DNA from: an uncultured Bacilli bacterium
GTDB lineage: Bacteria > Bacillota_I > Bacilli_A > RF39 > UBA660
Assembly (NCBI GenBank): GCA_934090795.1
Contig: CAKOJQ010000011.1
Span: forward strand, 1 to 45,539
DNA length: 45,539 bases
Direction: 5' to 3'
The position numbers were made by a program, and so were the translations under genes. Numbering within the stretch: position 1 is the stretch's first letter; each line of letters opens with the position of its first letter. A model generated the notes under the pieces. That model searched no databases and was not told the origin of the DNA. It was given only the letters and a program-made list of their open reading frames with translations. Below, piece by piece: positions 16,710 to 24,419 of the stretch.

Positions 16710-16935
16710 TTTTTTATCTTTTGTTAATTTATAAACTATCAAACAAACTGTTAACGAATGATCATATCTACTTATATACTCTCTAAAATCATATATATCT
16801 TTTGAAACATAGTCCATTCCACAAAAATAACCAATATTTTTTAACCTCAATAAAGATGGAGTTTTTTAAATATTTAATAAGAAAATTGGGTAAGTTTGAA
16901 TAATCAAGTTGCTCCAAGTAATATTGCAAATACAT
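16703..16935 (-). pseudogene. 5' fragment of an HD-domain phosphohydrolase gene
   Basis: From ATG 16935 (ribosome site GTTGGTGA) the frame reads MYLQYYLEQLDYSNLPNFL. After a run of six A it resumes in another frame as SLLRLKNIGYFCGMDYVSKD and ISRYDHSLTVCLIVYKLTKD. That is the N-terminal part of an HD-superfamily protein, up to just before the expected KKATLAALFHD metal site. The sequence then switches to a relaxase tail. Broken by both a frameshift and a junction, so non-functional. Confidence 0.55.
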
Positions 16936-16954
16936 TTTTTCACCAACTTTCTAG

Positions 16955-17431
16955 TTATTTACTTATCATTTTTAAAGTTTTATTCATTTTTTCTAGACAA
17001 TAATTATTTAATTCTTCATCACTATAATTCAATAATTTAGATAATGCTATTAAATAAGATAATAGTTTTAATAACTTTTCTTTATCTAGATTTATTGTTA
17101 ATGAAGAAGCAAGTTTATTTGATTCTATAAATAACTTAACCATATCAGTTTCAGATATATCTTCTATTTGTATTTCTTCAATATTAGCTAAATCACAAAA
17201 ACATAAAGTAATCATCAAGCAATCAGCAAACTCAGGTATTGTTATATCAGGGCTACTTTGTTTTTCATCTTTCCAATATTTAAAACACTTAGTTTCATAA
17301 GCAAATTCACTTAATTCGCAAATTAATTCTAATACCTGTTTATAGAAAATTTCTTCATTTTCATAATCATATTTTTTTCTAAAATATGAATTTATTATCT
17401 TTTCTTTTTCGTGTATTTCTTTTAAGTTCAT
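16955..17431 (-). CDS. Dimeric dUTPase-like all-alpha NTP pyrophosphohydrolase
   Basis: ATG 17431 (MNLKEIHEKEKIINSYF) follows AAAGGATGG; the open frame extends to 17461 without a better start. The 158-residue helical protein matches the all-alpha dUTPase/MazG-like family: ELICELSEFAYETKCFKYWKD provides the first acidic metal-binding motif, and PEFADCLMITLCF the second, with the usual E..D spacing. These enzymes hydrolyse dUTP to dUMP and are often carried by phages and plasmids. The EFADCL segment departs from the usual EE..DGLHF, so activity is uncertain. Confidence 0.65.
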   Translation of the reverse strand: MNLKEIHEKEKIINSYFRKKYDYENEEIFYKQVLELICELSEFAYETKCFKYWKDEKQSSPDITIPEFADCLMITLCFCDLANIEEIQIEDISETDMVKLFIESNKLASSLTINLDKEKLLKLLSYLIALSKLLNYSDEELNNYCLEKMNKTLKMISK

Positions 17432-17537
17432 ATAGCCATCCTTTCGATTAGTAACCACCAATTGAATATATTATATCAGAAAATTATTGATTAGTCTTTA
17501 AATGGTAAATAAAAAAGAAAAAAGTAGCATTGATACA

Positions 17538-18919
17538 TTATATTTCTATATCAAAATCGTCTTTTTCTTTGTTGTTATTGTGTTCTTTAGCAAACCTGTA
17601 GTCATCTCTAATATCTTCTATTGTTTCATCACTAAATATTCCATGCTCATATAATTTCTTTGAAAAGTGTATATAATCTTCTCGATTCTTTTCTTTTCCA
17701 AAGATTCGTTTTTTAATAAAGTTTACCAATCTATCAAATAAATTTTCAAAATAATTAATAGTTCTTTTTAATTTTGAATTTTCTTGTTTAAGGTCATCTA
17801 TCTCATTCTTTTGTTTATCTACCTTTTTTCAAGTGATTTAACCTTAATATGCAAAGCATCATTATTTTCAGTGAGTATTTTAATTTTTTCTCTATTTTCT
17901 TGTAATTCAGTATCTACATTATTAAGTGTTACTGATAACTTTTGTATTTTCTTATATTCATCATTAGTAGAATTTACCTGCTGAATAAAACTAACTATAT
18001 TTGCTTTTTCATCTTGCCTTAAAACATATTTATCTTTGCTAGTTAAAGTTGTCTTTAAATTATTAACTATTTCTTTAACTTCGTTAGAATTACTATCTAA
18101 TTCTTTTGATTTTGTATTTGCTTTTTCTAATCGTTCTTGGTTTTTAGACATTTATTCTTGCATTTCCATATAGCCATCCATATCCTTAACATTGATATCT
18201 TTATTTCTACCTCTTTTCTTTGTTTTTAAAATACTATTTAAACCATATTCCTTATTAAAACTTGCAATACATAATTTTCTCATTTTATCTTGAAGTTCTA
18301 TTAGTTTTGTTTTAGTAAAAACATCAGATTTACTAACTTGTTTAGACATACCATTTTTACTTTTATATTTTATTGGAACATCTACAATATGCATATGTGG
18401 ACTTGTTTCATCATAATGAATAATAGCACTTGCCACTTTAAAATTTGGAATTAGATTTTCTAAATCTTTTACTTGTTCTTTATAGACATTAGACATTTTA
18501 TGTTTAAAATTATCATCTTTAGTATCCCAGTACTTTTTATCTCCAAGTTCAATAATTATCTCGCAAGCCAAATCATTTTTTGAATTATCACTAATCTTTT
18601 TGAAATAGTCATCTATTTTTCTATTATCTCTTGTTTGTTTTGCATTATATTCAAGTCTTGCTTCTTCAAACTCTTCTTTATATAAATTTTTAACATCATC
18701 ATATAGTGAAGTAGTACCTCTAACTATTTCAATTAAATGCCATTTATCATCATACTTACGATAATTATGTTTATCAACACGAGATAGTTGTCTAGCATTT
18801 TGAATTGCATTATTACTTAAAGATGTAGTTCCACTAGCATTAGTTTTTGCTCTTGCTCGTGATACATTTTTTCTATTTTTATCACTACCCAAATGTAGTG
18901 AATAGGCAAGTTCTGACAT
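17538..18919 (-). pseudogene. MobV/Pre-family relaxase (plasmid recombination enzyme), split by a stop codon and a frameshift
   Basis: Residues 1-255 (18919-18152) hold the relaxase domain: N-terminal MSELAYSLHLGSDK and the metal/catalytic segment IIHYDETSPHMHIVDVPI (His 168, Glu 171, His 175 and His 177). MQE is followed by TAA and then directly by an in-frame ATG and the rest of the coiled coil (18151-17819). That part ends at a stop after a run of six A; seven A would join it to VDKQKNEIDDLKQEN and the C-terminal tail at 17729-17538. MobV proteins nick oriT and start conjugative mobilization. The three pieces form one decayed gene, or a functional catalytic domain with lost tail. The ribosome site AAAGGATGGTG is intact. 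Confidence 0.8.
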
Positions 18920-18954
18920 AATAAATCACCATCCTTTCTTTCAGCCTACTTGTT

Positions 18955-19035
18955 TTTGACAAAATATTTAACCCCCTAGGTATTTTGACGCAAGCATCAA
19001 AATTACCTTGTGGGCTAGGGATTCCCTAGAACCCT
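18955..19035. other. Putative oriT upstream of the MobV relaxase
   Basis: Immediately upstream of the relaxase start lies a GC-richer block with two strong inverted repeats: GGTATTTTGA / TCAAAATTACC around CGCAAGCA (18979-19007) and CTAGGGA-T-TCCCTAG (19015-19029). MobV relaxases act at oriT sequences just upstream of their own gene, so position and structure support an origin of transfer. The nick site cannot be fixed from sequence alone. Confidence 0.55.
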
Positions 19036-19162
19036 TTTTGACTTATTCCATAATGTTTTAAAACTTCGTAATAAAACAAAATTACATAAGCTTTATAAAA
19101 TGCTTTTCACACTTTCATTGAAACAAGTTTCAACAAAACGTGTTCGCATTTTATTCTTCTTC

Positions 19163-19375
19163 TCATAGTAGTTCCTTTTTAACAGGTTTTACTCCAATTT
19201 GGGTAGGAGCAGGCTCTTTCACATAAATAACACTATCATTTGATTCATCAGGTATATAGTAAAATGCAGTATTAATATCTTCCATTTGAAATTCATCTTT
19301 GCCCCTTATATAGATAATTCCATATCTATATTCTTTCATCTTAATATCAGGATCAATTTTATTATAATCTTCCAT
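19163..19375 (-). CDS. Small hypothetical protein of the mobile element (70 aa)
   Basis: Acidic to neutral 70-residue frame beginning MEDYNKIDPDIKMKEYRYGIIYIRG and ending in a proline-containing basic tail (EPAPTQIGVKPVKKELL). No ribosome site is visible before the ATG (CCCT precedes it), so it may be the 3' end of a gene cut when the element joined the chromosome near the tRNA. No family recognised. Confidence 0.4.
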   Translation of the reverse strand: MEDYNKIDPDIKMKEYRYGIIYIRGKDEFQMEDINTAFYYIPDESNDSVIYVKEPAPTQIGVKPVKKELL

Positions 19376-19443
19376 AGGGAATATTCTAATAATTGCTCTA
19401 TCATCATGAATAAAATTGAAATAGAAGATAAGTTTCTAAAAAA

Positions 19444-19467
19444 TTAAAAAAAGCCTTATTTTAAGGC
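19444..19467 (-). terminator. tRNA-Thr terminator
   Basis: GCCTTA-AAA-TAAGGC hairpin (19453-19467) followed on the minus strand by eight T, 16 bases after the tRNA 3' end. Confidence 0.85.
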
Positions 19468-19483
19468 AATTCTAATATTCTAA

Positions 19484-19560
19484 TGGTGCTAGAAAGAGGA
19501 ATCGAACCTCCAACCTACTGATTACGATTCAGTTGCTCTACCTAATTGAGCTATTCCAGC
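19484..19560 (-). tRNA. tRNA-Thr (anticodon CGT)
   Basis: The minus strand folds as a complete cloverleaf. The acceptor GCTGGAA pairs with TTCTAGC (one G-T pair). The D arm is AGCTC..GAGCA. The anticodon stem ACTGA/TCAGT carries loop ATCGTAA, so the anticodon is CGT (reads ACG, Thr). The T arm GGAGG-TTCGATT-CCTCT follows, and the CCA end is encoded. It sits between miaB and the decayed mobile element, a classic integration neighbourhood, though no duplicated tRNA 3' end was found. Confidence 0.93.
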
Positions 19561-19575
19561 ATGAGAAGCTTTAAT

Positions 19576-20985
19576 TTAATTTTCGATTATTTCTCCATCT
19601 AAACTAAAGCTTTTAGCATCCGTTATTTTAACATTTATAATTTTTCCAATTGTTTCTATTGGTGCTGATACATTAACTAATTTCATATTTTCTGTATATC
19701 CACATACTTTTTTACTATCTTTTTCAGATATTCCAGTAACTAATACCTTTTGTATAGTGTTAAGCATTCTTTCATTACTTTCTTTAGAATATTTATTAAC
19801 TATTTCATTTAAACGATGTAATCTATCTTCTTTCTCTTCTTCTGTTAAATCATTTTTCATTTTTGCAGCAGGGGTGTTTTCTCTTGGAGAATAAATAAAG
19901 GTAAACGCTCCATCATATTTACATGTATTAACTACATCTAATGTATCATTAAAGTCTTCCTCTGTTTCACCTGGGAAAGCCACTATTATATCTGTCGTAA
20001 TTGAGGCATTCTTAACCTTATTACGTATTTTATTAAATAGTTCTAAGTATTCTTCTTTCGTATATCTTCTACCCATTAATTTTAAAATTTTATTTGATCC
20101 ACTTTGTAATGGTAAATGAATATATGGCATAATATTTTCTCTTGATGCTATAACATCAATCATTTTATCAGTAAAATCCCACGGATGAGATGTTACAAAT
20201 CTAATTCTTTCAATTCCTGTATCACTAACCTTTTCAAGTAATTTACTAAATTCAATTTCGCCATCTAAGTCTTTACCATAAGCATTAACATTTTGACCTA
20301 ATAAAGTTATTTCTTTATATCCTTGTTCTTTTAGTTCTTTAACTTCTTTTAGAATATCTTCTGATTTACGACTTCTTTGTTTTCCTCTAGTATAAGGGAC
20401 TATACAATAAGTACAAAATTTATCGCAACCATACATTATGTTTACCCATGCTGTTATTTTAGAATCTCTTTTATAAAGATTACCAAATTCAATTACGTCT
20501 CCTTCTTTGCTATAAACATTAATTGATTGCTTACCATAGAAATTCATTAACATATCAGGTAATTCATTCATATTGTGTGTACCAAAAACTATATCAATAT
20601 ATTTATGTTTTTCTCTTATTTCTTTTACAACATTTTCTTCTTGAGCCATACATCCACAAAGTCCAATAATTAAATCTTTATTAGTTTTCTTTAAATGTTT
20701 ACATCTTCCTAAAAAGCCAAATACTTTATCATGAGCATTTTCTCTTATAGCACAAGTATTTAAAATAATTAAATCAGCTTGTTCATAATCTGCTATTTCG
20801 GTATAACCTAAATTTTCTAATATTTTTTTAATTTCTTCACTATCGTGAACATTCATTTGACAACCATAAGTTTTAATAAAATATTTTTTTCCTTTAAATA
20901 CTTCATTATAATTACGATCTTCATATAAATATTTTACTTCTTCTTTTCCTCTTTTTCTGGCGTCCGCCATGCTTGGATAATTCAT
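19576..20985 (-). CDS. miaB: tRNA-2-methylthio-N6-dimethylallyladenosine synthase
   Basis: A 469-residue radical-SAM methylthiotransferase. The N-terminal MTTase domain carries cluster cysteines 42 (YGCQMNVHDSE), 78 (NTCAIRENA) and 112 (CGCMAQEE). The radical-SAM motif CDKFCTYC is at 187-194, with TRGKQRSR and the substrate region HLPLQSGS. The C-terminal TRAM domain is at about 400-465. It adds the 2-methylthio group to i6A37 of tRNAs reading UNN codons. The N-terminal extension of about 30 residues is as in Bacillus MiaB. The gene is followed by tRNA-Thr. Confidence 0.96.
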   Translation of the reverse strand: MNYPSMADARKRGKEEVKYLYEDRNYNEVFKGKKYFIKTYGCQMNVHDSEEIKKILENLGYTEIADYEQADLIILNTCAIRENAHDKVFGFLGRCKHLKKTNKDLIIGLCGCMAQEENVVKEIREKHKYIDIVFGTHNMNELPDMLMNFYGKQSINVYSKEGDVIEFGNLYKRDSKITAWVNIMYGCDKFCTYCIVPYTRGKQRSRKSEDILKEVKELKEQGYKEITLLGQNVNAYGKDLDGEIEFSKLLEKVSDTGIERIRFVTSHPWDFTDKMIDVIASRENIMPYIHLPLQSGSNKILKLMGRRYTKEEYLELFNKIRNKVKNASITTDIIVAFPGETEEDFNDTLDVVNTCKYDGAFTFIYSPRENTPAAKMKNDLTEEEKEDRLHRLNEIVNKYSKESNERMLNTIQKVLVTGISEKDSKKVCGYTENMKLVNVSAPIETIGKIINVKITDAKSFSLDGEIIEN

Positions 20986-21021
20986 TTATACCACCAACTT
21001 CGTTAATGATTATATCATACT

Positions 21022-21162
21022 TTAAGCAATTGTGGTAATAATATTAAGGTTTTTAGAGTAATTATCTATTTGTTTACTCCGAAAACCAATTGCAACAATA
21101 ATTATTAATACGATTAGATAAAAAATAATTAATCCTTTATATTCTTTTAATGTGTTAGTCAT
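21022..21162 (-). CDS. Small single-pass membrane peptide divergent from lexA, likely SOS-induced (46 aa)
   Basis: The frame is open from 21231, but ATG 21162 follows GGAAGGAGTGG and is the clear start (MTNTLKEYKGLI). The product is one membrane helix (about residues 9-26, LIIFYLIVLIIIVAIGF) and a short polar tail (RSKQIDNYSKNL). It is transcribed away from lexA from a near-consensus promoter (TTGACA, 17, TATATT) with a LexA-like palindrome over its -35. Bacillus yneA and Staphylococcus sosA, SOS inhibitors of division, occupy this same place, so an analogous role is inferred. It lacks the LysM domain of YneA. Confidence 0.6.
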   Translation of the reverse strand: MTNTLKEYKGLIIFYLIVLIIIVAIGFRSKQIDNYSKNLNIITTIA

Positions 21163-21194
21163 TACTACCACTCCTTCCAACAATATTAATATAA

Positions 21195-21221
21195 ACCAAA
21201 CAAATGTATTTGTCAATATTT
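21195..21221 (-). promoter_or_regulatory. Promoter and LexA-like operator of the divergent membrane peptide
   Basis: On the minus strand TTGACA, a 17-base spacer and TATATT form a strong promoter. A palindrome ACAAAT-GT-ATTTGT at 21200-21213 lies over and next to the -35 element, suited to repression by LexA encoded next door. Confidence 0.5.
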
Positions 21222-21225
21222 TTTT

Positions 21226-21264
21226 AAACAATTGTTTGACTTTTTATTTTACGTATGTTAATAT
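21226..21264 (+). promoter_or_regulatory. lexA promoter with LexA box
   Basis: AAACAATTGTTT (21226-21237) fits the core AAC-N4-GTT of the Bacillota LexA box. It overlaps TTGACT (21236-21241), which is followed after 17 bases by TAATAT (21259-21264) with an extended TG. Autorepression of lexA is the expected outcome. Confidence 0.6.
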
Positions 21265-21281
21265 ACACGTAAGGAGGAATT

Positions 21282-21908
21282 ATGGACGAAAAAAAATTAA
21301 CCAAAAAACAAAAAGTTGTACTTCAATATATAAAGAAATATGTTGTAAGTCATGGATATGCACCAACTGTTAGAGAAATTTGTCAGGGATTAAACCTTTC
21401 TAGCCCAGCGACAGTTCATTCTCATTTATCACAGTTACAGGACAAAGGATTTATTAGAAAAGGTAAAGGAAAATTTAGAACTATTGAGGTTTTATGCGAA
21501 AATGAATATGTTCCTAAAAATGAAGAGGTTGTTAAAGTACCATTATTAGGAAAAGTTACTGCAGGCACTCCAATTGAGGCTATTGAAAATCCGAATGAAT
21601 ATTTTTCGTTACCGGTTGAATTAGTACCACCTAAAGAGACTATTTTTACTCTTAAAGTATCAGGTGAAAGTATGATAAATGCGGGAATTTTAGATGGAGA
21701 TATAGTTATTGTGCAAAAACAAAGAGTTGCTAGAAATGGCGAAATAATTGTTGCAATGACTGAAGAAAATGAAGTTACATTAAAAAGATATTATAAAGAA
21801 GATGGCCATATTAGATTACAACCTGAAAATGATACGATGGCTCCAATTATATTACCTAATTGTACTATTTTAGGTAAAGCAATTGGTCTTTATAGAAAAA
21901 TAAATTAA
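21282..21908 (+). CDS. lexA: LexA, SOS repressor
   Basis: A 208-residue LexA. The N-terminal winged helix is at 1-68 (KQKVVLQYIKKYV, APTVREICQGLNLSSPATVHSHL). The cleavage site Ala-Gly lies within VTAGTP (94-95), the catalytic Ser 130 in SGESM and Lys 168 in VTLKRY. It represses DNA-damage genes and cleaves itself when RecA is activated. It is preceded by AAGGAGG and a promoter overlapped by a LexA box. Divergent from a probable SOS-induced membrane peptide, the same arrangement as lexA-yneA in Bacillus. Confidence 0.96.
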   Translation: MDEKKLTKKQKVVLQYIKKYVVSHGYAPTVREICQGLNLSSPATVHSHLSQLQDKGFIRKGKGKFRTIEVLCENEYVPKNEEVVKVPLLGKVTAGTPIEAIENPNEYFSLPVELVPPKETIFTLKVSGESMINAGILDGDIVIVQKQRVARNGEIIVAMTEENEVTLKRYYKEDGHIRLQPENDTMAPIILPNCTILGKAIGLYRKIN

Positions 21909-21962
21909 AAAAGAAAAGTAATTTAACTTATTAAACTTAAGTTTTGTTACTTTTCTTTTTTT
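21907..21962. terminator. Bidirectional terminator between lexA and the DUF2974 gene
   Basis: AAAAAAGAAAAGTAA (21907-21921) pairs with TTACTTTTCTTTTTT (21948-21962), giving a long stem with T-tracts on both strands for the two convergent genes. The right arm overlaps the last codons of the DUF2974 gene. Confidence 0.75.
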
Positions 21963-22975
21963 GGACTTATTAGTTCGTTTCCTATGATTGTTAGAATTTT
22001 AATAAAATAATCCTTGGTGTTCTTATCAATATCTTTGATATTTAAAATTATATTATAAATTTCTTTAATGTTCAATTTTGCTTTTTTATTATCAACTAAA
22101 TAATTTATGATAGCATCAAAAGTTTTTTGCAAATCATTTTGATTTATTTTGGAAAATCCATTAGTAGTAATATCATGTAATTTTGTGGAAAATGAGTTTG
22201 ACTTTTGTTTAATAAAAACTTCACCAAATAAAATCCATGAATAAGGATAATGAACTTTTATTCCCATTCCATTTGATTTAATGTAATTATAATTATCATT
22301 GTAAAGCAAACTTCCTACAAAGGAATCACTTGGTAAATAATTATGTAATTTAGAAGATATTTTTTGATATTTTTTTGACATAAATTCTTCTTTTCTTAAA
22401 CCAGGTCCATCAAAGTTATCTACCCTTTTAATTTTATTATATATCCTACTTTTGCACTCCATAGCACTAACTAAAGCTAAATTACCACCTTTGGAATGTC
22501 CATTTACAAAGATATTGCTTCCTTTAACATTATTTAAATAATTAATAGCATGCTCTTGAGTAATAGTAGGATAGGTATAAGCAATTTTTAAATTTTCAAT
22601 CCAACTTATCATGGAATCATCTGATCCTCTAAATGATACAATAGTGTTTTTTTGAATAGAATATGTAATAGCACTAAACTGAGTTTCATCATTTAAAATA
22701 TATTCAGAATTTGTAATATATAAATCTTTGTATCTTGGTAATTCAAGTAATTTTTTTAATAAATCGAAAGATTTTTGACTTGATTTACTTTGAAGTGCTA
22801 TTTCTTTATTTTGATCGATATAATTATAGAAATCTAATAAACTATATTTTTTACAAAATGATTCAAATGGAAGATAAGATAAAAGAGAACACATTAAATT
22901 ATCTTGAACATTCCATTTAATTTCATCTATTTTTATTTTTCCATAATATTTTAAATAATCATAAATTGTATACAT
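21947..22975 (-). CDS. DUF2974 (Mbeg1-like) lipase-fold protein
   Basis: A 342-residue alpha/beta-hydrolase. IVSFRGSDDSMISWIENL (about 112-129), then the nucleophile elbow NGHSKGGNLAL (Ser 161) and NFDGPGL downstream, match DUF2974/Mbeg1-like proteins, which are lipase class-3 relatives common in Bacillota. No signal peptide, so cytoplasmic. Substrate unknown. The ribosome site is AAGGAAG. It lies at the end of a small minus-strand cluster with a DUF1292-like protein and a two-helix membrane protein. Confidence 0.85.
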   Translation of the reverse strand: MYTIYDYLKYYGKIKIDEIKWNVQDNLMCSLLSYLPFESFCKKYSLLDFYNYIDQNKEIALQSKSSQKSFDLLKKLLELPRYKDLYITNSEYILNDETQFSAITYSIQKNTIVSFRGSDDSMISWIENLKIAYTYPTITQEHAINYLNNVKGSNIFVNGHSKGGNLALVSAMECKSRIYNKIKRVDNFDGPGLRKEEFMSKKYQKISSKLHNYLPSDSFVGSLLYNDNYNYIKSNGMGIKVHYPYSWILFGEVFIKQKSNSFSTKLHDITTNGFSKINQNDLQKTFDAIINYLVDNKKAKLNIKEIYNIILNIKDIDKNTKDYFIKILTIIGNELISPKKEK

Positions 22976-22986
22976 AAAAAACTTCC

Positions 22987-23199
22987 TTAAGCATTTTCAG
23001 CTAGTAAAGGTTTTAAATAATTTATTAATTTTGGATCGGTTATAATTTCTAATTCATCATTAATAATTTTTCCATATAAATAATTAAAATTAATGCCTAT
23101 TTTTCCTAAATAACAATATATTTCATTATTATATTCTATTTTACTTATAATTACATACTCATCATTATTATCTAAAGTTATTAAATATTTATCTTCCAC
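22987..23199 (-). CDS. DUF1292-like small protein
   Basis: A 70-residue protein (YLITLDNNDEYVIISKIEYNNEIYCYLG) with the beta-rich pattern of DUF1292 (YrzB-like) proteins, which usually read D..G.E..f..i..fe.dgk.Y.yl. The start is GTG 23199 after GAGGAG with nine bases between. It overlaps the end of the upstream membrane-protein gene by 11 bases, so translation is probably coupled. Function unknown. Confidence 0.55.
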   Translation of the reverse strand: MEDKYLITLDNNDEYVIISKIEYNNEIYCYLGKIGINFNYLYGKIINDELEIITDPKLINYLKPLLAENA

Positions 23200-23656
23200 T
23201 AGTTCTTACTCCTCTATTATAATTTATAGAATTTTGATTATAATATTTATTATTTTCATATACATCAACAATATTATCATATAAACCAGGATACTCATCT
23301 TCTAAGAAGGATCGCTGTAATTTTTCATCTCCTGATATTAATACTTTTTTTATTTTTTTATATTTTCTAATGTCATCATTAAGTGCTTGAATGCCTCGAG
23401 TGTTAACATATACACCTCCAGTTGATAATGTTGTAGCAATTGTTAAAAGAATCGTTTTAGTTAAGCTTAAAATATTAGCATATGCTACTTCATTTGCAGT
23501 TATAACTGTACAAGAAAGTAATAATAAAGATGTTCCTATACTTACAACTGTTTTAACTTTTTGAATAAATTTATTTCTTTCTGTTTCATCAATTAATTGA
23601 TCATAACGATCAATTGCTTTATTTAGTTTTTCTATTCTTTTTATTTTCATTCTCAT
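23189..23656 (-). CDS. Hypothetical protein with two membrane segments
   Basis: A 155-residue protein with a basic, coiled-coil-like N-terminus (MRMKIKRIEKLNKAIDRYD). Two membrane helices follow (about 36-54, VVSIGTSLLLLSCTVITA; and 62-82), then a basic cytoplasmic-looking C-terminal half (RKYKKIKKVLISGDEKL). No recognised family. It heads the three-gene minus-strand cluster with the DUF1292-like and DUF2974 genes and is preceded by AGGTGAT. Confidence 0.5.
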   Translation of the reverse strand: MRMKIKRIEKLNKAIDRYDQLIDETERNKFIQKVKTVVSIGTSLLLLSCTVITANEVAYANILSLTKTILLTIATTLSTGGVYVNTRGIQALNDDIRKYKKIKKVLISGDEKLQRSFLEDEYPGLYDNIVDVYENNKYYNQNSINYNRGVRTSGR

Positions 23657-23800
23657 TTAAAGTATCACCTATTTAAATGGTATCATAAATATTTAGAGAA
23701 TTAATTAATTATTTAATTAGTTTACGAAATAAATGTAAAGTAATAACTTGATAATATTTTTTTGGTACATTATAATAAGAGCAAATGGAGGCTTTAATTA

Positions 23801-24409
23801 ATGTTTAAGGAATTTATAAGAAATAAGTTATTAGAAAATTTTACTGGTAATTTAGGATATGTTATCGAAACACCAAGTAAAATTATTTGTATGGTTGATA
23901 TAAATAAAATACTTAGAAACCAAAACAAAAATCATCTTATAATTCGATTTTATCTTGAAGGTATTGAAGAAAAAAATAAAGATATTGCCAAAGAATATGG
24001 TATGGATAAACCAATTATGTATGTAATTGATTCTTTGGTATTAGATAATAATTATTTATATATTAAAGCTAATAATTGTGATGTATTAATTGGTAGTAGT
24101 TATTTAGTTAAAACAACATCTGTAGAATGTAATAACGGGTATTTATTCGTAGTTAATTCTAAGATATCTGGTCATTATGTGAATATGTTTGCAAATAATT
24201 TAATAATGGATAGATCAATAATTGAAGGTGATGATGTTAAATTAATTGTAAATGATAAATTAGATTTAACTGAGAGTTTAGTAGATGGAAAGAATGTATT
24301 TACAAACTATAATGGTGAGTTTATAACTAAAGATGCCAAAATTAAAGCTATGATGTATATGACTGTTGATGGAATTGGTAAAACACGTAAAAAAATGGTT
24401 AACAATTAA
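23801..24409 (+). CDS. Hypothetical protein with beta-solenoid-like repeats
   Basis: A 202-residue soluble protein. The middle third repeats short units of the form NNxLYIKANNCDVLIGSS, NNGYLFVVNSKISGH, NNLIMDRSIIEGDD and NDKLDLTESLVDGKN. This suggests a right-handed beta-helix or bactofilin-like fold. The C-terminus is basic (GKTRKKMVNN). No named family recognised. Ribosome site GGAGGC. It stands alone between divergent and convergent minus-strand genes. Confidence 0.5.
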   Translation: MFKEFIRNKLLENFTGNLGYVIETPSKIICMVDINKILRNQNKNHLIIRFYLEGIEEKNKDIAKEYGMDKPIMYVIDSLVLDNNYLYIKANNCDVLIGSSYLVKTTSVECNNGYLFVVNSKISGHYVNMFANNLIMDRSIIEGDDVKLIVNDKLDLTESLVDGKNVFTNYNGEFITKDAKIKAMMYMTVDGIGKTRKKMVNN

Positions 24410-24419
24410 GGTAGCCATT

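Noticed and set aside
17784..17984. 66-codon plus-strand frame opposite the relaxase coiled coil
   Set aside because: Shadow of the Lys/Glu-rich coiled coil; no ribosome site.
19484..19560. tRNA-Thr 3' end as an attachment site with a second att copy at the far end of the mobile element
   Set aside because: I searched the 14,200-15,250 flank by eye and found no duplicated tRNA end, and there is no integrase in the window.
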